Numbered from the stretch's first letter, positions 45,863 through 57,477 are shown. The stretch is DNA of 64,000 bases from Pisolithus tinctorius (GCA_024663395.1 JANFAH010000010.1:1054001-1118000), one strand, 5' to 3'. A program made the numbers and translations. The notes: generated by a model from the sequence alone, not told the origin.

Positions 45863-46578
45863 TCGACTATACTTTGGTGGCTATGGCAGTGCTTGCCGCA
45901 CTTGCAGCGCAGACAGCCCTCGCGCCACGGGCGCATGGGCAAAGTGTACTCGCGGCCATCGTTCGGATCATGGAGAGTGATCCGCTGTCCGCCGTCAGGA
46001 AAATCGTTTGTTACCGCACTCATGAGGCAAATGAACGGATGTCTGAGGAGCATGTCAAAGTTGGCATGTTCAATTACTTGAACCTGTAGCATGACTGGCC
46101 CAGCGCCAAAGTCGAGTTTCAGGTTCTCTAGTACGCCTACAGTAGTGTCTTTAGACATGTTAGCAGATGTCATAGTCATGAGATGATCGCAGCGCAATGG
46201 AAGCCCAATCTTTTCCCAAACGCGCCTGGGCATGGCAACGATTTCCGAACCGGAATCTAGTACACAGTTGATTGTGATGTCGGTCCCAGGGACCTTGGCT
46301 TCGATGCAGCGGAGCGGCAGAGTGTGGTGAGCTACGATGGAGCCATCATCACCGCGGATAACGTGGTCTCCGTATTCGCGCGTGGTTCTTTGAGGATCGC
46401 GGCCGGTCAATTCATTCACTTGTACTCCTTCTTCATCGTTGCTACGAACTACCTCAATCTCGTTTGTGGTGACGCGTTTCGCCATGGTGATGTCTCTGAA
46501 CTGTTTGCGAAACTCTGGGGCTACTGCAAATAATTCTTTGACTGGCATGGCAACGCTGGTTTCGAGTACGCGCTCCAC
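45850..46578 (-). CDS. Gypsy B aspartic protease region
   Basis: About 240 codons in a different frame from RT, overlapping it slightly. The retropepsin motif is CVLDSGSEIVAMP, followed by a VQVIEHANFDMLLRHPF block. It would process the polyprotein. The frame upstream is broken by a TGA near 46,858 and by a shift near 47,140, so Gag-Pro expression looks damaged unless recoding occurs. Confidence 0.8.
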   Translation of the reverse strand: MERVLETSVAMPVKELFAVAPEFRKQFRDITMAKRVTTNEIEVVRSNDEEGVQVNELTGRDPQRTTREYGDHVIRGDDGSIVAHHTLPLRCIEAKVPGTDITINCVLDSGSEIVAMPRRVWEKIGLPLRCDHLMTMTSANMSKDTTVGVLENLKLDFGAGPVMLQVQVIEHANFDMLLRHPFICLMSAVTNDFPDGGQRITLHDPNDGREYTLPMRPWREGCLRCKCGKHCHSHQSIVEWGF

Positions 46579-46857
46579 GATACGCTTGGGTGCGGCTTCG
46601 TCTTCGAGGGGGAACGAGTAACGGTACTGGTTTTGATTGTGAGCTGCTGGGTACGGTGTCTGTGTCGGAACAATTGCCGCGGGAATGGGGTCCTTGCGCG
46701 CGGGCGTTGGAGCCGGATTAGTTGGAGGAACATATGGTTTCGTAGCGGTAGATGTTGGTGCAGGTGTGGAGGGCTCGGATGCCTGGCGAGCGGCACGCGA
46801 ACTTTGAACACCAGGGGAAATGATTTCCTCTTCGACAGTGGCTGCGTGTGGGTTGAC

Positions 46858-48686
46858 TCATGGAGGGTTGGCAGGACGTGCCGCGGGTTGAGCTGTGATT
46901 TCAACTCCGTCGAAGCGGGCTTTCTTTCCGCGGGGAATGACTGCTCCCTTGTTACCTTTATCCGCTTGGTAGGTAGCCCAAGCTTGAGCGACATATGCTT
47001 GGAAGTCAGGGTCGGCTAAGTCTGCGACAGGTTCATCGGCGTCTTGGACAGTGTTTAAGAAGGCAGAAGGCTGGATTTCCAACTGCATGTCAATTTCGGG
47101 ATGAGCAACGCAGAAGAGGTTAGCGGTGCCTTGCACGGAGCAGCAGGAGTCGCAGCACGCGCGCTGGCCTGGTCTCTGTCAGCCATGACGCGGTCAACAG
47201 CCTCTCTCAGTGAGTTACATTCAGGGAAACGTGGGATTCGGCTCCCGTCCGCCAGATAGAGATGGTTGTCTGTACCTCTCGTGATCTTACCGGCACGGAT
47301 ATAAACTTCAATGAGCGCGCACATCCTTGTCCAGTGGTTGGGGTCTGCACAGAAGCCGCAGCCGGGTCTGCGTTGCTGCGGCGGAGGCTGCGTCTGGAAG
47401 TTGTATTCCTGTTTAACGACAGTACCAGCAGGTGGCACTTGCGGCATGTAAGCCGACGAGGGAGGTGCAGCTGGCGAGGCCGTGGTACCCATTGTTGGTA
47501 CCGCGCTACGAAGAGCAGATCCTGTCAGAAGGAACTTGGCGGCTTTGACGACTTCTGTGAGCGGGTATGGATCGTCAGGGTGGAGGTCGGTGCGGACTAT
47601 AGAGAGTCGATGACAAATACGATCTGCAATGGCCCTCGGGAAGCCATTCAGGAACATGGAATCCCGTTCCGTCTCTGCAAGCTTTTTAGTTTTAATGAGC
47701 AGGGCAGAAATCTTAGCGAATTTCCGCTGGTATTCTCCGAGGTCATCCTGGTTCTGCATAGGCTTGGACTGATATTCTTCGACAAGGTACTGCAAGTCTG
47801 CATGGCAGTAGCGGTCGTCACCCTCGCAGCCAGGGTACAACCCCTTAACAGCTACTACGAAGGCATCCCAGTCATTGGCCATGGGAGCGGCTTCCGGAAG
47901 CATTTGCCAGACCTCGGCTTCTTCGAGGTCAGCGTAGCGGATTGCAGCTTTGATCTTGCCACGGTCATCAAGAGCAGCGAGAGTACCGAGGAAGTCGATG
48001 TCTTCAAGGTAGTGCGGAAGCTGTGCAGGAGAATCTCCGCTAAATTTAGGTGAGTTTTGTGTTCCGCGGAGCGGCATCTGAAACTGAGGATTAGCCATTG
48101 GTGGGTTAACCTGTGGTGGCGGTGCTGGATTGGTAACGGGTGGAACAGGTATTGGTTGCGGGTGCGAAGCGGTTGGTATAGTGCGCGAGCGAGCAGGCGG
48201 AAGTGTTGGCGGGTTACTAATTGGCTGATGGGTGGTCTGCGACCGAGTGAGTGGTCGCGGCAGTGTGGCGGATGGAGCTGGGAGTCTGGGTATAGATTCG
48301 GAGGCGTCAAAGAGACGGGAAAAAGAGGGCGTCGGTGATGATGAATCAGATGATGTGACGGGTGTTAAAGGTGATGGCGGGGTTTCGGGCCTTTGGGGAG
48401 TCAAGTGGATAAAGCCACTGGGAAAATCAGGGGCAGTGAGATCTAGGTGATCCGACGCGACGGATATCTGATCTGCCGAGATATCAGGAGGAGTGATCGC
48501 AGGTAGTACCCATGGAATGTCAGCGGGTAATTGCGTGTGGTCCGGTGTTACGGGTGAAACAGGGCGGAAAATGTCGGAGTCTTCTGACAGGTTCAGATTG
48601 CAAAAGTGCAGGCGTAAATTTTCTAGTTCGGTGCGTTCGGCGGTGTGCCTGAGCGACCTTCTGGAAGCGACAGCAGAATCCCTCAT
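46858..48686 (-). pseudogene. Gypsy B gag
   Basis: The main ORF (47,055-48,686) starts 11 bases after the LTR-adjacent PBS with MRDSAVASRR. It has a Pro/Ser/Thr-rich N-terminal third, a capsid-like helical domain (LPHYLEDIDFLGTLAAL, AFVVAVKGLYPGCEGDDRY, YLVEEYQSKP, MFLNGFPRAIADRI) and a knuckle CGFCADPNHWTRMC. The reading frame shifts near 47,140 into 46,858-47,136, which then meets a TGA that could be a CGA-to-TGA change. The core is intact; the C-terminal junction is damaged. Confidence 0.8.
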
Positions 48687-48697
48687 GGTGGGCTCCA
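48687..48697 (-). promoter_or_regulatory. Gypsy B primer-binding site
   Basis: On the minus strand TGGAGCCCACC lies two bases inside the 5' LTR. It fits pairing with a tRNA 3' end (GGTGGGCTCCA). The tRNA identity is not determined. Confidence 0.65.
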
Positions 48698-48699
48698 GT

Positions 48700-49401
48700 T
48701 GTAGGAAAAGTCCAAGTAGCTGTATAACATGAGCTAGATGGCTTAGATAACAACAATAAAAAATGAAGGGAACGAATTGTTCGTCCCAAGGGATTCTGGA
48801 CTGTTGGGACTAGAAGGAGAGACCCAGCGCCTTGTAGCAGTAGTGTTTCGTGACATGCGCAGCGTGGTCTGCAGAGTAGTATTGGCGATGCGAGTGGTGC
48901 GAGCGGTATACGTAGTTCGTGCGCGGCGGAATGCGAGATGTGCGGCGTAGACAAAGTGGAAAAGAAACTCGTGGTGACCTTCCGAGTGCCAAAAGGTATC
49001 ATTCTGTACCTAAGTACAGGGTTTTATAGTCCAGGCAAACCCGGAACCTAAGTAAGACAGGCTACAGTAAGGGAAAGCTGCGCAACAGCGTGTACACAGA
49101 AGACAGGCCAAACAGAGGCCGAGGGTACACTACAAGCACTAAGGGAACAGAGACCGTGATAAGAGAAAGAGTCCGAGGAAAAACAACAACCGGTGCACAG
49201 CGGCCGCGGGTACAGCATTGCGCGAGAGGGAGCGAGGGCGTGGGAAGGTAGCGCGTGAACAACGGTGGACGCGAGAGGGAGCGAGGGCGTGGGAAGGTAG
49301 CGCGTGAACAACGGTGGACGCGAGAGGGGAGCGGATGTAACAGTAGTCATGGAACGGTTAATGATAGGGCTTACGTGTCCAGGGAATGCGGATTCCTCAC
49401 A
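48700..49401 (-). repeat. Gypsy B 5' LTR (702 bp)
   Basis: Matches the 3' LTR but is 49 bases longer because of a tandem duplication near 49,220-49,325 (gagcgagggcgtgggaagg... repeated). Confidence 0.92.
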
Positions 49402-49952
49402 ACGCTCTCAGCCCTCATATTTCAGAGGGAGAGTACAAACAGAGAGTCAGGGGTAACTCTGACAGACAGAGGTCAGAGACAGAAGGAGTAGGAACTAAGT
49501 TGATATTCATACTGAGGAAACAGCAGAGTATGATACATGCTTTTATACTACTACAGAGGTACAGTAACTGGAATCGGAACTGACATACAGAGACTCAGAA
49601 ATTTTCAAGTAAACACTTCCTAGATGACAAATGAAGGGTAGATTGAGGACATATGAATGGGTAACATAGAACATCCAGAAAAGGAAACAGTCCAGGTGCT
49701 GGACCATGTGGTGCATGCACTGTGGAGTACCTGACTGTGCACTGTCAGGGAGAAGTCCAAAGGTAGTCACATGACCACTCAGAGAATGGTCTGCTTGGTC
49801 CAGTAGGAGAGCAACACAAGTCCAACAGTAGTCGGAGCAGAGATGATTTGTAGACAATAGAAGGTGGGCAGAGTTGGTGCAGAGTGAGCAAATGACTGGT
49901 GGAAAAAGGTGCAGAGTTAGTGATGATGTAGGATGAATGCACGGTCATGACA
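49402..49952 (-). repeat. Gypsy A 5' LTR, second part
   Basis: Resumes the LTR cut at 17,533 and runs colinear with 10,025-10,519. Ends GGTCATGACA, followed by the duplicated GAGGC. Confidence 0.88.
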
Positions 49953-50709
49953 GAGGCATCAAATCGCAATACTATTGGTCCCCAGGTAAGTTCTGCTCTT
50001 TACTTGATATCCAGTATCTGCTGACATTTGCAAGGCTTTACAGTCTGACCATCAAACTGCACCATGTGATCAATGCTGGGATGCATACCCCATTGCGCAA
50101 GATTCACATTGTGACCTGTCCACAATTCCAAGCAATGTGCACACTCAAGAGCCTGGCCCATCTGAGCCTCCTGCACCAGCTCTGCAATATGGGGTAGGGT
50201 TTGGTTCCTATGGTCTGATAACAAGACTAATGAAGCGTTGTATAGGATCTACACTGGGATAATCTTCCAAGCTGTCCTCACATGCAAGAGGCCAGCCCAG
50301 CCCAGCAGTCTTTTCCCAGATGACAAGTGAGTATCCAGGTCTCTGACCTTCAGTAAGAAGACTAAGGAAAAATTATGTAGGATTCTCAGGGTGACTGTAC
50401 AAACTATTGTGATCCTGGCCCATCTAATATCCCCTATCATGTGAGTAATTCAATTTTGCAGAGGTTTCACTGTTGACTTGCATTCTCTCTAGGTGTTACC
50501 TTCTGGCCACTGCAATCAATTTCCTCCATCTCACCAAGGATTCCATCACATTCTGTCTTGAACCAACCATCCTTACTACAATGGTCCATATACCAATGAC
50601 AACTACCCTCCAACCCAGTCAGGTGAACCTCATTGGGTTAACAGGGGTAATGCTGCACAATATGAGGACAACTTCACTGAGGAGTATAGAAATGAAGATT
50701 ACTACTAGT
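49953..50709 (+). pseudogene. Copy 1 of the KDZ-linked gene, 3' part
   Basis: Continues 9,528. Short exons and GT-AG introns line up with 39,000-39,782 of copy 2 (for example, CCACCAAATG/CCATCAAACTG after the splice acceptor; GGACCCTCGTTATGA against GATCCTGGCCCATC). The frame is destroyed by stops, and CpG is nearly absent. Confidence 0.65.
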
Positions 50710-50977
50710 GTAGTTTTTGCTTCCCCTACAACATATTTGTCATGTGCCACTTGTATATTGGTGTCACTGGTGTCAGCAATGATGTTACCATCAGATTCGG
50801 GGGACAAGTCTGCAGCTCTCCACTCAGTCCTGCACCTTTCCTATTGCTTGTCACACCACTTGTTCCCCTTGCTGAGACCTCTCTGGGGGGGGCCTCTTTT
50901 GTCTAATTCCATGAAGCTGCTGTTGAGATATCACCATTTTCATGTTCGGAGGGCAGTGAGACAGTTTTGTGCATAGC
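50710..50977. other. Spacer right of copy 1
   Basis: No gene. Weak resemblance to 39,790-39,830. Confidence 0.4.
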
Positions 50978-51717
50978 TGTGAAGTACAGGTTTACCCTCG
51001 GGTGACCAGGCTTCAAGACCGGGTGACAGGGGCTAGTCCGAGTGGCCAAAGTCAAGGCTGGGAGACAGGGGCCAAGTCCAGTTGGACCAGAGTTGAGGCC
51101 AGAGGTCAGGGGCTAAGTCTGGAGGACTGGACTTAAGGCCGGTAGCGTGGGAAACCCACTGGTGTTGGAGTGCGCACAAGGGGAAGCCAGTCCGGTGTTG
51201 GATCTACCTCCCTTGGTCTCAACTTATGTGCTGTACCCTTATGCAAGCCAGGGAGAGGTCCAGGACAGGGGCCAGGAATAGCTTAAGGCTCAGCCTTAGC
51301 TATAGAGTAGACTCAGGGGGTAATACTAAGTTGATATTCTGACTGGGTTGCTACGAAGTATGTACAGGGGTTAAATACATGAGGCCAGTCCGGGATAATG
51401 AACATAGAGCTGGACTTGTTAATAAGCTATTAGCAAGAAGATTAGCAAGAGGGTGGATAGCCACAGTGGCTATGCAGAGGCTAATAGCCAAAGTCCAGGT
51501 GACTGGCATACCAGGGTCAGACACAGGATTTGAAGTCAGACAAAAGGCCAGACTAAATATAGTACAGACAAAGGAATACAGACTGAAGTTATGTCCGGGT
51601 GACCCAGACATGGACCTGGGAGGACCAGGGTGGAGCAGCACAAGGCCAGGAGGCCGAAATGGACCGGAGACAGGGGTAAAACACCAGACTTGGGTTATAC
51701 AGGCTGGAGTTGAGTTA
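50978..51717. mobile_element. Truncated LTR-2 copy
   Basis: Inverted relative of 6,559-7,459. It begins TGTGAAGTACAGGTTTACC and stops at the TA where the fold-back element begins. The missing end is not found to the right of that element, so the truncation is not explained by simple insertion. Confidence 0.7.
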
Positions 51718-53289
51718 CAGTGGCTCACAAAATTGTCCCAATGTTTGCATGTTCTTCATTAATTGTGGTGTAGTGAGTGAACTATTGTTGTTGAGTCAAG
51801 GTGTTGGTGAATGGATTAAAGTAGCTGGTCATGGCTCTGTGATGAGCCATATTACATAATATTTGGATACCAACTGATGACAGAATACCCAAATGGAAAT
51901 GAGAGCTCATTGGGACAATTATGTAACTGTGATATACTGGAGATGTAGTCCTTGGGAACACATATAAAACATGGTGAGATGCTCACCAATGCTTACATAA
52001 TGTATTATGTGGTCTACTGAATGATTTGTCAACAAACAAACAATGCCAAACAGTGCTTTTGCACTCCTAAGCCTCCTTGCTGTAACACAAGTCAAGAAAT
52101 CACCATTCTGGCTCATCAGGGACATTCTGTCAGGGCAACCTCAGTAAATGCTGGTGTACACTAGAGTATAATCAATAGAATATGTTATCAGCACCATTGG
52201 TCTCTTCAGAAACCTGCTGGAAGTCATCTCCTGCACTGTTTCCCCACCAATGCCCCATGTGTCCTGGAACTAATCAGTACTGTGAGAGCTGAGAACAATG
52301 TGGAGGTCCAATCTGACATTCATCCTATCATAAAAAAACCAATCACTGATTAACTAGTGCATTTCTGTGAAGGGGAAACTGGTATGGAGGTCATGGTGAA
52401 GCTAAACCCTCTCTCACTCCAGGTACCATGGGAGGGATATGCTACTGAGCTACCAGGTTGCACATTCTTGGCCTTCTATCTGGCACTGGATACTTCCTTT
52501 AGTCTTATATGACCAAATAACTCCTTCCCAGTGATCCCCAGTTCAGCTCAGAGTACAGTCTGGCCAACCCTCCCATGATACTGGGAGTGCCCAGGAGGGT
52601 TGTGCTTCACCTGAGCCTTCAGGCAGGCTTTTCTTCAACTGTGCTGTAGTAGTTCATGTGTGATTGGTTTGTTTATGATAGGATGAATGTCAGATTGGAC
52701 CTCCACATTGTTCTCAGCTCTCACAGTACTGATTAGTTCCAGGACACATGGGGCATTGGTGGGGAAACAGTGCAGGAGATGACTTCCAGCAGGTTTCTGA
52801 AGAGACCAATGGTGCTGATAACATATTCTATTGATTATACTCTAGTGTACACCAGCATTTACTGAGGTTGCCCTGACAGAATGTCCCTGATGAGCCAGAA
52901 TGGTGATTTCTTGACTTGTGTTACAGCAAGGAGGCTTAGGAGTGCAAAAGCACTGTTTGGCATTGTTTGTTTGTTGACAAATCATTCAGTAGACCACATA
53001 ATACATTATGTAAGCATTGGTGAGCATCTCACCATGTTTTATATGTGTTCCCAAGGACTACATCTCCAGTATATCACAGTTACATAATTGTCCCAATGAG
53101 CTCTCATTTCCATTTGGGTATTCTGTCATCAGTTTCTATCCAAATATTATGTAATATGACTCATCAGAGAGCCATGACCAGCGGCTTTAACCCATCCACC
53201 AACACCTTGGACTCAATAATGATAGTTCACTTGCTACACTATGATTAATGACAAACATGCAAACATTGGGACAATTTTGTGAGCCACTG
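51718..53289. mobile_element. Fold-back/MITE element with 630-bp inverted arms
   Basis: The ends CAGTGGCTCACAAAATTG are mirrored, with TA on both sides (51,716-51,717; 53,290-53,291). This is Tc1/mariner-like in TSD and terminal CAGT. Arms 51,718-52,348 and 52,660-53,289 are nearly identical inverted copies; the loop of about 311 bp is unrelated and non-coding. Identical 68-codon ORFs in both arms are a consequence of the symmetry. No transposase, so it is non-autonomous. Confidence 0.85.
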
Positions 53290-53429
53290 TATGTAGCTTC
53301 CAACTATACTTTGTATCCATTGATTGCAGCATTGTCTTATTTTTTTTTGCTTCTTAAACATTGTGCAATGAGGAAAGTAAATGTATAGCAGTAATTGGAG
53401 ATGCATGACAAAGTAAAAAAAACTACTAC

Positions 53430-54850
53430 AAAGACATATTGTCAGCACTGCTTGCTGAACCACTGTCATCATCCAATGAAGCCATGTTGCCCTCATGAAT
53501 CATATCCTGATAAGTGTCCCACATTTGTTGTGCAATCTGGTCATGCAGGGCATGAGCTGCATGCAGCACTTGCACGTCAGTACTGTCAGTGTCTTCAGTG
53601 TCTGACATTGACACATCCAATCCTCTGCCTCTGCCCTCCTGAACCTCATGGTCTTCTCCCACCACAGGACCCTCGTCAGTATCATGCATGCAGATAAAAT
53701 TGTGGATTGCACACAGTGCAGCTGGAATTTGGGCTTGGATTCATATGTTGTATTCAGGACTGAGGAGGAGGATACAAAAATGCCACTTGATCACATTGAA
53801 AATGCACTCAATTACATTTTGAGTGGATGAATGGCATAGGTTGAATAGTTCTTCCTTGTTTCTGGGCCTGCTCAGTTCAGCACAGTAATACTACACATAG
53901 AAATGTTGCATGCACCTCAATTTTGTACAATGCCACTCAGTGAGGTGGTAGTGGATACCACAGTAGGGAACCAAGAGTTCCAGGTGGTGGGGGAAGCCAG
54001 CATCTGCAAGGAAATACTTACCCTCAGGAATAATCAAATCTTTTGAGTGTGCATCTTGGTAAATATGTGCATCCATTGCTGAACCCTCCCACCCAGTGAT
54101 GGCATATGTGAACTTGAGTTGGAAGTCACAGGCAAATAGGCAGTTTTGCAAGACAAAGCCTTTGCAATTGCAATATGGTGCCTGGTCACTTGCTCCCAGT
54201 GCAGCACGGATATGGCTTCCATCCAGCACACCAATTGCATCCTGAAAGAATGGCCAAAACCTTGTATCCTCTCTAATTCCAGACTGAACCTCATCCACAG
54301 CAGGCATGTGAATGTACACATCATAGAATGGCAACAAGGAAAAAATGAAAACAAATTTGCAGAAGTATCTGTATGAGCCCAACATCAGTTACAGGAGAAC
54401 AATTGGTAGACTAAATGGACATACCGAGAAATCATGTCATTCAAACACTGAAAGCACTTGCCAACATGCCTGATAGTTAGGCCAGTGATACTCATGTATA
54501 GGAGGATCACCAGCTGTTCTTCAAGTGAAACGAATCAAGAATTTCTGTGGCCCATCTCTCAAAGATGGACCACAAGAAGTGCAAACACATTGGCATGCAT
54601 GCCAAGTTCACATTGGATGTGTTCCTGGTGACCAGTAAGAAGTTCGATGACCCAGCCTTCACCAGTAAGGGCTGAAGTATGGTATGGTTCTGGTCTCTTT
54701 CTGATTGGAGTGGCTTGTTGAGCAGTAGCACAAATGATGATGCTGATGATGAGACCCATATACTGGATCATGTGTTGTCAGTGAAGTTCCTCAAAGCCAC
54801 TATCATCAACAGCCTCATCCATAATGACGATAAGCTGAGGCTGACATGAT
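53430..54850 (-). pseudogene. Decayed PIF/Harbinger transposase
   Basis: Blocks matching the transposase at 57,633-59,073 in order: PYHTSALTGEGWVIELLTGH (54,600s); IRHVGKCFQ (about 54,450); the catalytic part 53,891-54,300 with GVLDGSHI, the NCKGFVLQNCLFACDF block, GWEGSAMD and YFLADAGFP; then VIKWHFCILLLSPEY (about 53,790) and a LHDQIAQQMWDTY C-terminus (about 53,550). Stops and frameshifts throughout; CpG-depleted. No TIRs or TSD identified. Confidence 0.8.
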
Positions 54851-55791
54851 TCAAACTCAGAGCTAGCAACGATCCAGACAGCCAAACATACACAAACTAT
54901 CAAAGATGGACTTCTGCAGAATTTCTGGTTTCCAAACTGGCTCTTACTGAACTAGCTCTATGTTACAGTGACAACTTGTAGGTTGTCTTGACCTCCACTG
55001 GCCCATGTCACATGACCAATTGTCAACCTCTGCTGACCATGTCACACAGCCTAACTAGGTACATGGGCTCATATCTAACATATCTTTGCTTGGAATTAAC
55101 CAGTAGTTGCCTAATAGATCAACAAGAAATCCAGTGATGTGACAAGTCTGATTGATTTCGAAGGAGTGACCATCGCACCCCTCTGGGAGTGTGCCGTTAT
55201 ACCTGCATGGATACAGGATCTGGAGGATCAAGAAGGTGGCTATGAAGGTGGCCCTGCGGAAGATAGAGAAAAATTGCACGAGATCTTTTGCAAAGTCATG
55301 GATAGCAGGGAGTGGGGTGCATTATATGAGCAAGGAAAACTATTCCGACATTTTAGATTGTGGCTATCACTCCAAGTTGCTTGTTGGGCTTCGGAAGGTG
55401 TGGAGGAGTGGGTGGATAAGAGGTTTGCTTGGGCAAGGTTACATCCGGGAGTCGCTTTGCCGGAAGACGACTACTAATAATGTACAAAATGGTTGCAGAC
55501 ACGTTGAAAGTCATGTTGAGCACCGAACTGTAGACTTAGTAACTCCAACTCAGCTACCATACGTTGTCTTATATAAGGACCACCCATGGAGTCGACGTCA
55601 ACTATGTGTCGAGGAGATGATCGGCAGGATTCAATCTGTAGGCCAGACGGAACAGTGAGCCGTGCGTGAGTTGAAGGAAGACGACTCCGAAGGTTTGTTC
55701 CCTGGTAGCTGGGTAGTAACTTGCAGAACTTGGACACGAGGAAGATCTTATATTGGCCGAGGAAGGGCGTAGAATTCCCCCAACTACGGCT
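54851..55791. other. Ambiguous stretch at the TE/gene boundary
   Basis: CpG content rises from about 55.1 kb. A plus-strand 112-codon ORF (55,139-55,477, acidic) and a minus-strand 74-codon ORF (55,055-55,279, hydrophobic, with FIATFLILQILYPC and a GNYWLI segment) overlap. The minus one could be the end of a membrane protein such as a TLC-type protein, but an in-frame stop upstream leaves no clear gene. Neither is annotated as real. Confidence 0.3.
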
Positions 55792-56699
55792 CTACCAATG
55801 CCTCTTTCTCCACCGGTCCCTCTGCGCGTGAGCCTCATCCACCTCTCGCCGATTAAATACATCACCATAACCACCGTCCATTCCACCATGGACGGTACTC
55901 GGAGTTTCGCTGCCTGCCATTTCTCGTTTCTTTTTACGAATAAGAGCGAGCGCACGCTCCCGTTCTGACGATTCGCGCCGAAGGCGTTCGCTCGTGGGAT
56001 CTAGTGGTTTCGGTTGCGGTGGAGGAGGTGGGGGAGGGTCCGGATTTCGGGGGAAGCGTTTGTTTCTTGAGCGATTGTTGGGAGGCAAGGAACGAGTGTC
56101 ATTCGACGATGACGAGCGGGCTGCTAGTTGTTGAGTTACCGCAGTCAGGGGATCGTTTATTGTCTTGAAGACCATATCCCGCATTCTGGTTTACAGCAAA
56201 GCGTCAAAATTATTCCATCACTTTTAAAACAGACATTCTGACCTCTTCTCATCCTGATCGTTTTCGTTCTCTGCCTCGGTCCGTTTGCTGGCTCGCTTGT
56301 CAGCGTACCAAGGGTTCAGGTCCTTTGTGCTGGGCGCCAGAGGTACGCCTTTGTCGAGCTCAGAATGTGTCGTCTTCTTGCTGGCTCGTGCGGATATTAT
56401 GAGTTCTTGCTAATCGGGCCATTAAATTTCAGCACTGTAACCCAAACGCTGGAGCGTACCTGTTCCAGGTCCTCAAAGAGGTTGATGTGTTTCCCAGTTC
56501 CGATTCCAGTACCTGTAGCCGAAGTAAGGGCATTCGTTCCCCCGTCGACCGCCTTCCCTTTCCCCTTCTCGTCTGTCGCTCCTAGCCCTGCACGTTCTCG
56601 TAGAACGCCAAGTCTGGCTTCAGCATCCGCCACTGCCATCTTGCTCTCTTTCTCTGCCTCTTGTGAGGAGCGGTAAGTCCTAATCAATACATCAGCCAA
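55792..56699 (-). pseudogene. LENG1-like (leukocyte receptor cluster 1 homologue), 5'-truncated
   Basis: Three or four exons on the minus strand. Exon 56,460-56,690 has EAEKESKMAVADAEARLGVL and KHINLFEDLEQ; exon about 56,248-56,361 has LAPSTKDLNPWY; exon 55,792-56,190 has DPLTAVTQQLAARSSSS, SERLRRESSERERALALI and GYGDVFNRREVDEAH. These blocks, in this order, fit fungal LENG1-type proteins, a conserved eukaryotic family that begins with a CIR_N domain. That N-terminal exon (KSYH..N..RVRRDE type) is not found upstream; other sequence takes its place. The gene is therefore probably a broken or partial copy, although the remaining exons are clean and CpG-rich. Confidence 0.6.
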
Positions 56700-56739
56700 G
56701 TTGCGTCCGATCTCACAAAAAGTTCACTTACAGATTCTG

Positions 56740-57415
56740 TTGTCTGTCTGGGCTCCGTACCCAAAATTCCAAGGTCGACACCAGACGGCAGTCTGTCCGT
56801 ACACTCAGGAATCTCTAGGCGATGGCACACAACCCCGGGCTGCACAGCAGTAGGTTTGGGGACAGGGTTGGGAGTGGTGAATATGTGGGTAGTCAAATGG
56901 AGTGCACCATGCGTGTCCAACTGAATCTTGGTGTGGCGACGGGTAGATGCGGATTCCATCTCCTCAGCCTTTCGTTTATGAATGGTAAAGCCAGGAATTT
57001 TTTGGAAACAAAGTGGGCCCGCAGGAGGTCGGGGCGGGGACGGCCCATTGCTGACATGTGATTCTTGCTGCATGAAAGTGACCTGTTGATAATGGGCAGT
57101 ATGTAAGTACAGTGCAGGAGGGGCATAAACATACTGTCGATGAAAGCAAAAGCGTGTATGTTTCATCTCCTCGGCCTTTTGCTTGTGAAAAAAGATGAGG
57201 ATCTACGAATTTTCGATACCGCTGAATCTCTCACCAAAATGATCAAATGAATAGCTGTATATATCGTTGGCGAATCCGAGTGCCACATTCCAAGAGCTTT
57301 TGGACGCTGGGGCAACGGTGATCAACAAAGCCGACCGAAACGACCGCGGATTATTCACTTCACGTTGTATACGGTCCTTCATATATACGTTGATAGGTTG
57401 AAACTTGGGAGCCAT
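56740..57415 (-). CDS. Unknown multi-exon gene fragment
   Basis: Exons inferred on the minus strand. ATG at 57,415 (MAPKFQPINVYMKDRIQ) to about 57,236; a short exon with EEMKHTRFCFHRQ (about 57,125-57,165); then 56,750-57,075 with SPPRPPAGPLCFQKIPGFTI, KAEEMESASTRRHTKIQL and CTDRLPSGVDLGILGTEP. It is tentatively similar to the N-terminus of KDZ-type transposases, but I am not sure. It runs into the truncated LENG1-like exons without a frame-consistent splice. It is cut off on its 5' side close to the Harbinger element. Confidence 0.35.
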
Positions 57416-57477
57416 GCATTTACAACACGCCAAATACAACTTATGTAATCAAAGAAGTGGGTAGATCTATTAACCCT

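Larger units (their letters stand above)
17534..49401 (-). mobile_element. Ty3/gypsy element B, interrupted by the giant KDZ element
   Basis: LTRs at 17,534-18,186 and 48,700-49,401; 4-bp duplication ACGC on both sides; leftward transcription. Without the 21.7-kb KDZ insertion it is about 10.1 kb. Order on the minus strand: 5' LTR, PBS, gag, protease, RT/RNase H, integrase, a non-coding stretch, the antisense accessory gene, 3' LTR. It is CpG-rich, hence younger than A. The enzymes differ from A: no chromodomain is seen, and the RT box is FIDD. Confidence 0.88.
9529..49952 (-). mobile_element. Ty3/gypsy element A (chromovirus), interrupted by element B
   Basis: An LTR retrotransposon transcribed leftwards. 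Its 3' LTR is 9,529-10,519. Its 5' LTR is split into 17,345-17,533 and 49,402-49,952 by gypsy B. The TSD GAGGC occurs at 9,524-9,528 and 49,953-49,957. Excluding B, the element is about 8.5 kb: 3' LTR, an antisense accessory ORF, pol, gag, 5' LTR. A run of eight Gs on the minus strand next to the 3' LTR (10,522-10,535) is a good polypurine tract. CpG is heavily depleted and all ORFs are broken. Confidence 0.88.

Noticed and set aside
51919..53087. Two identical 68-codon ORFs as duplicated genes
   Set aside because: They are mirror images produced by the inverted arms of the fold-back element.
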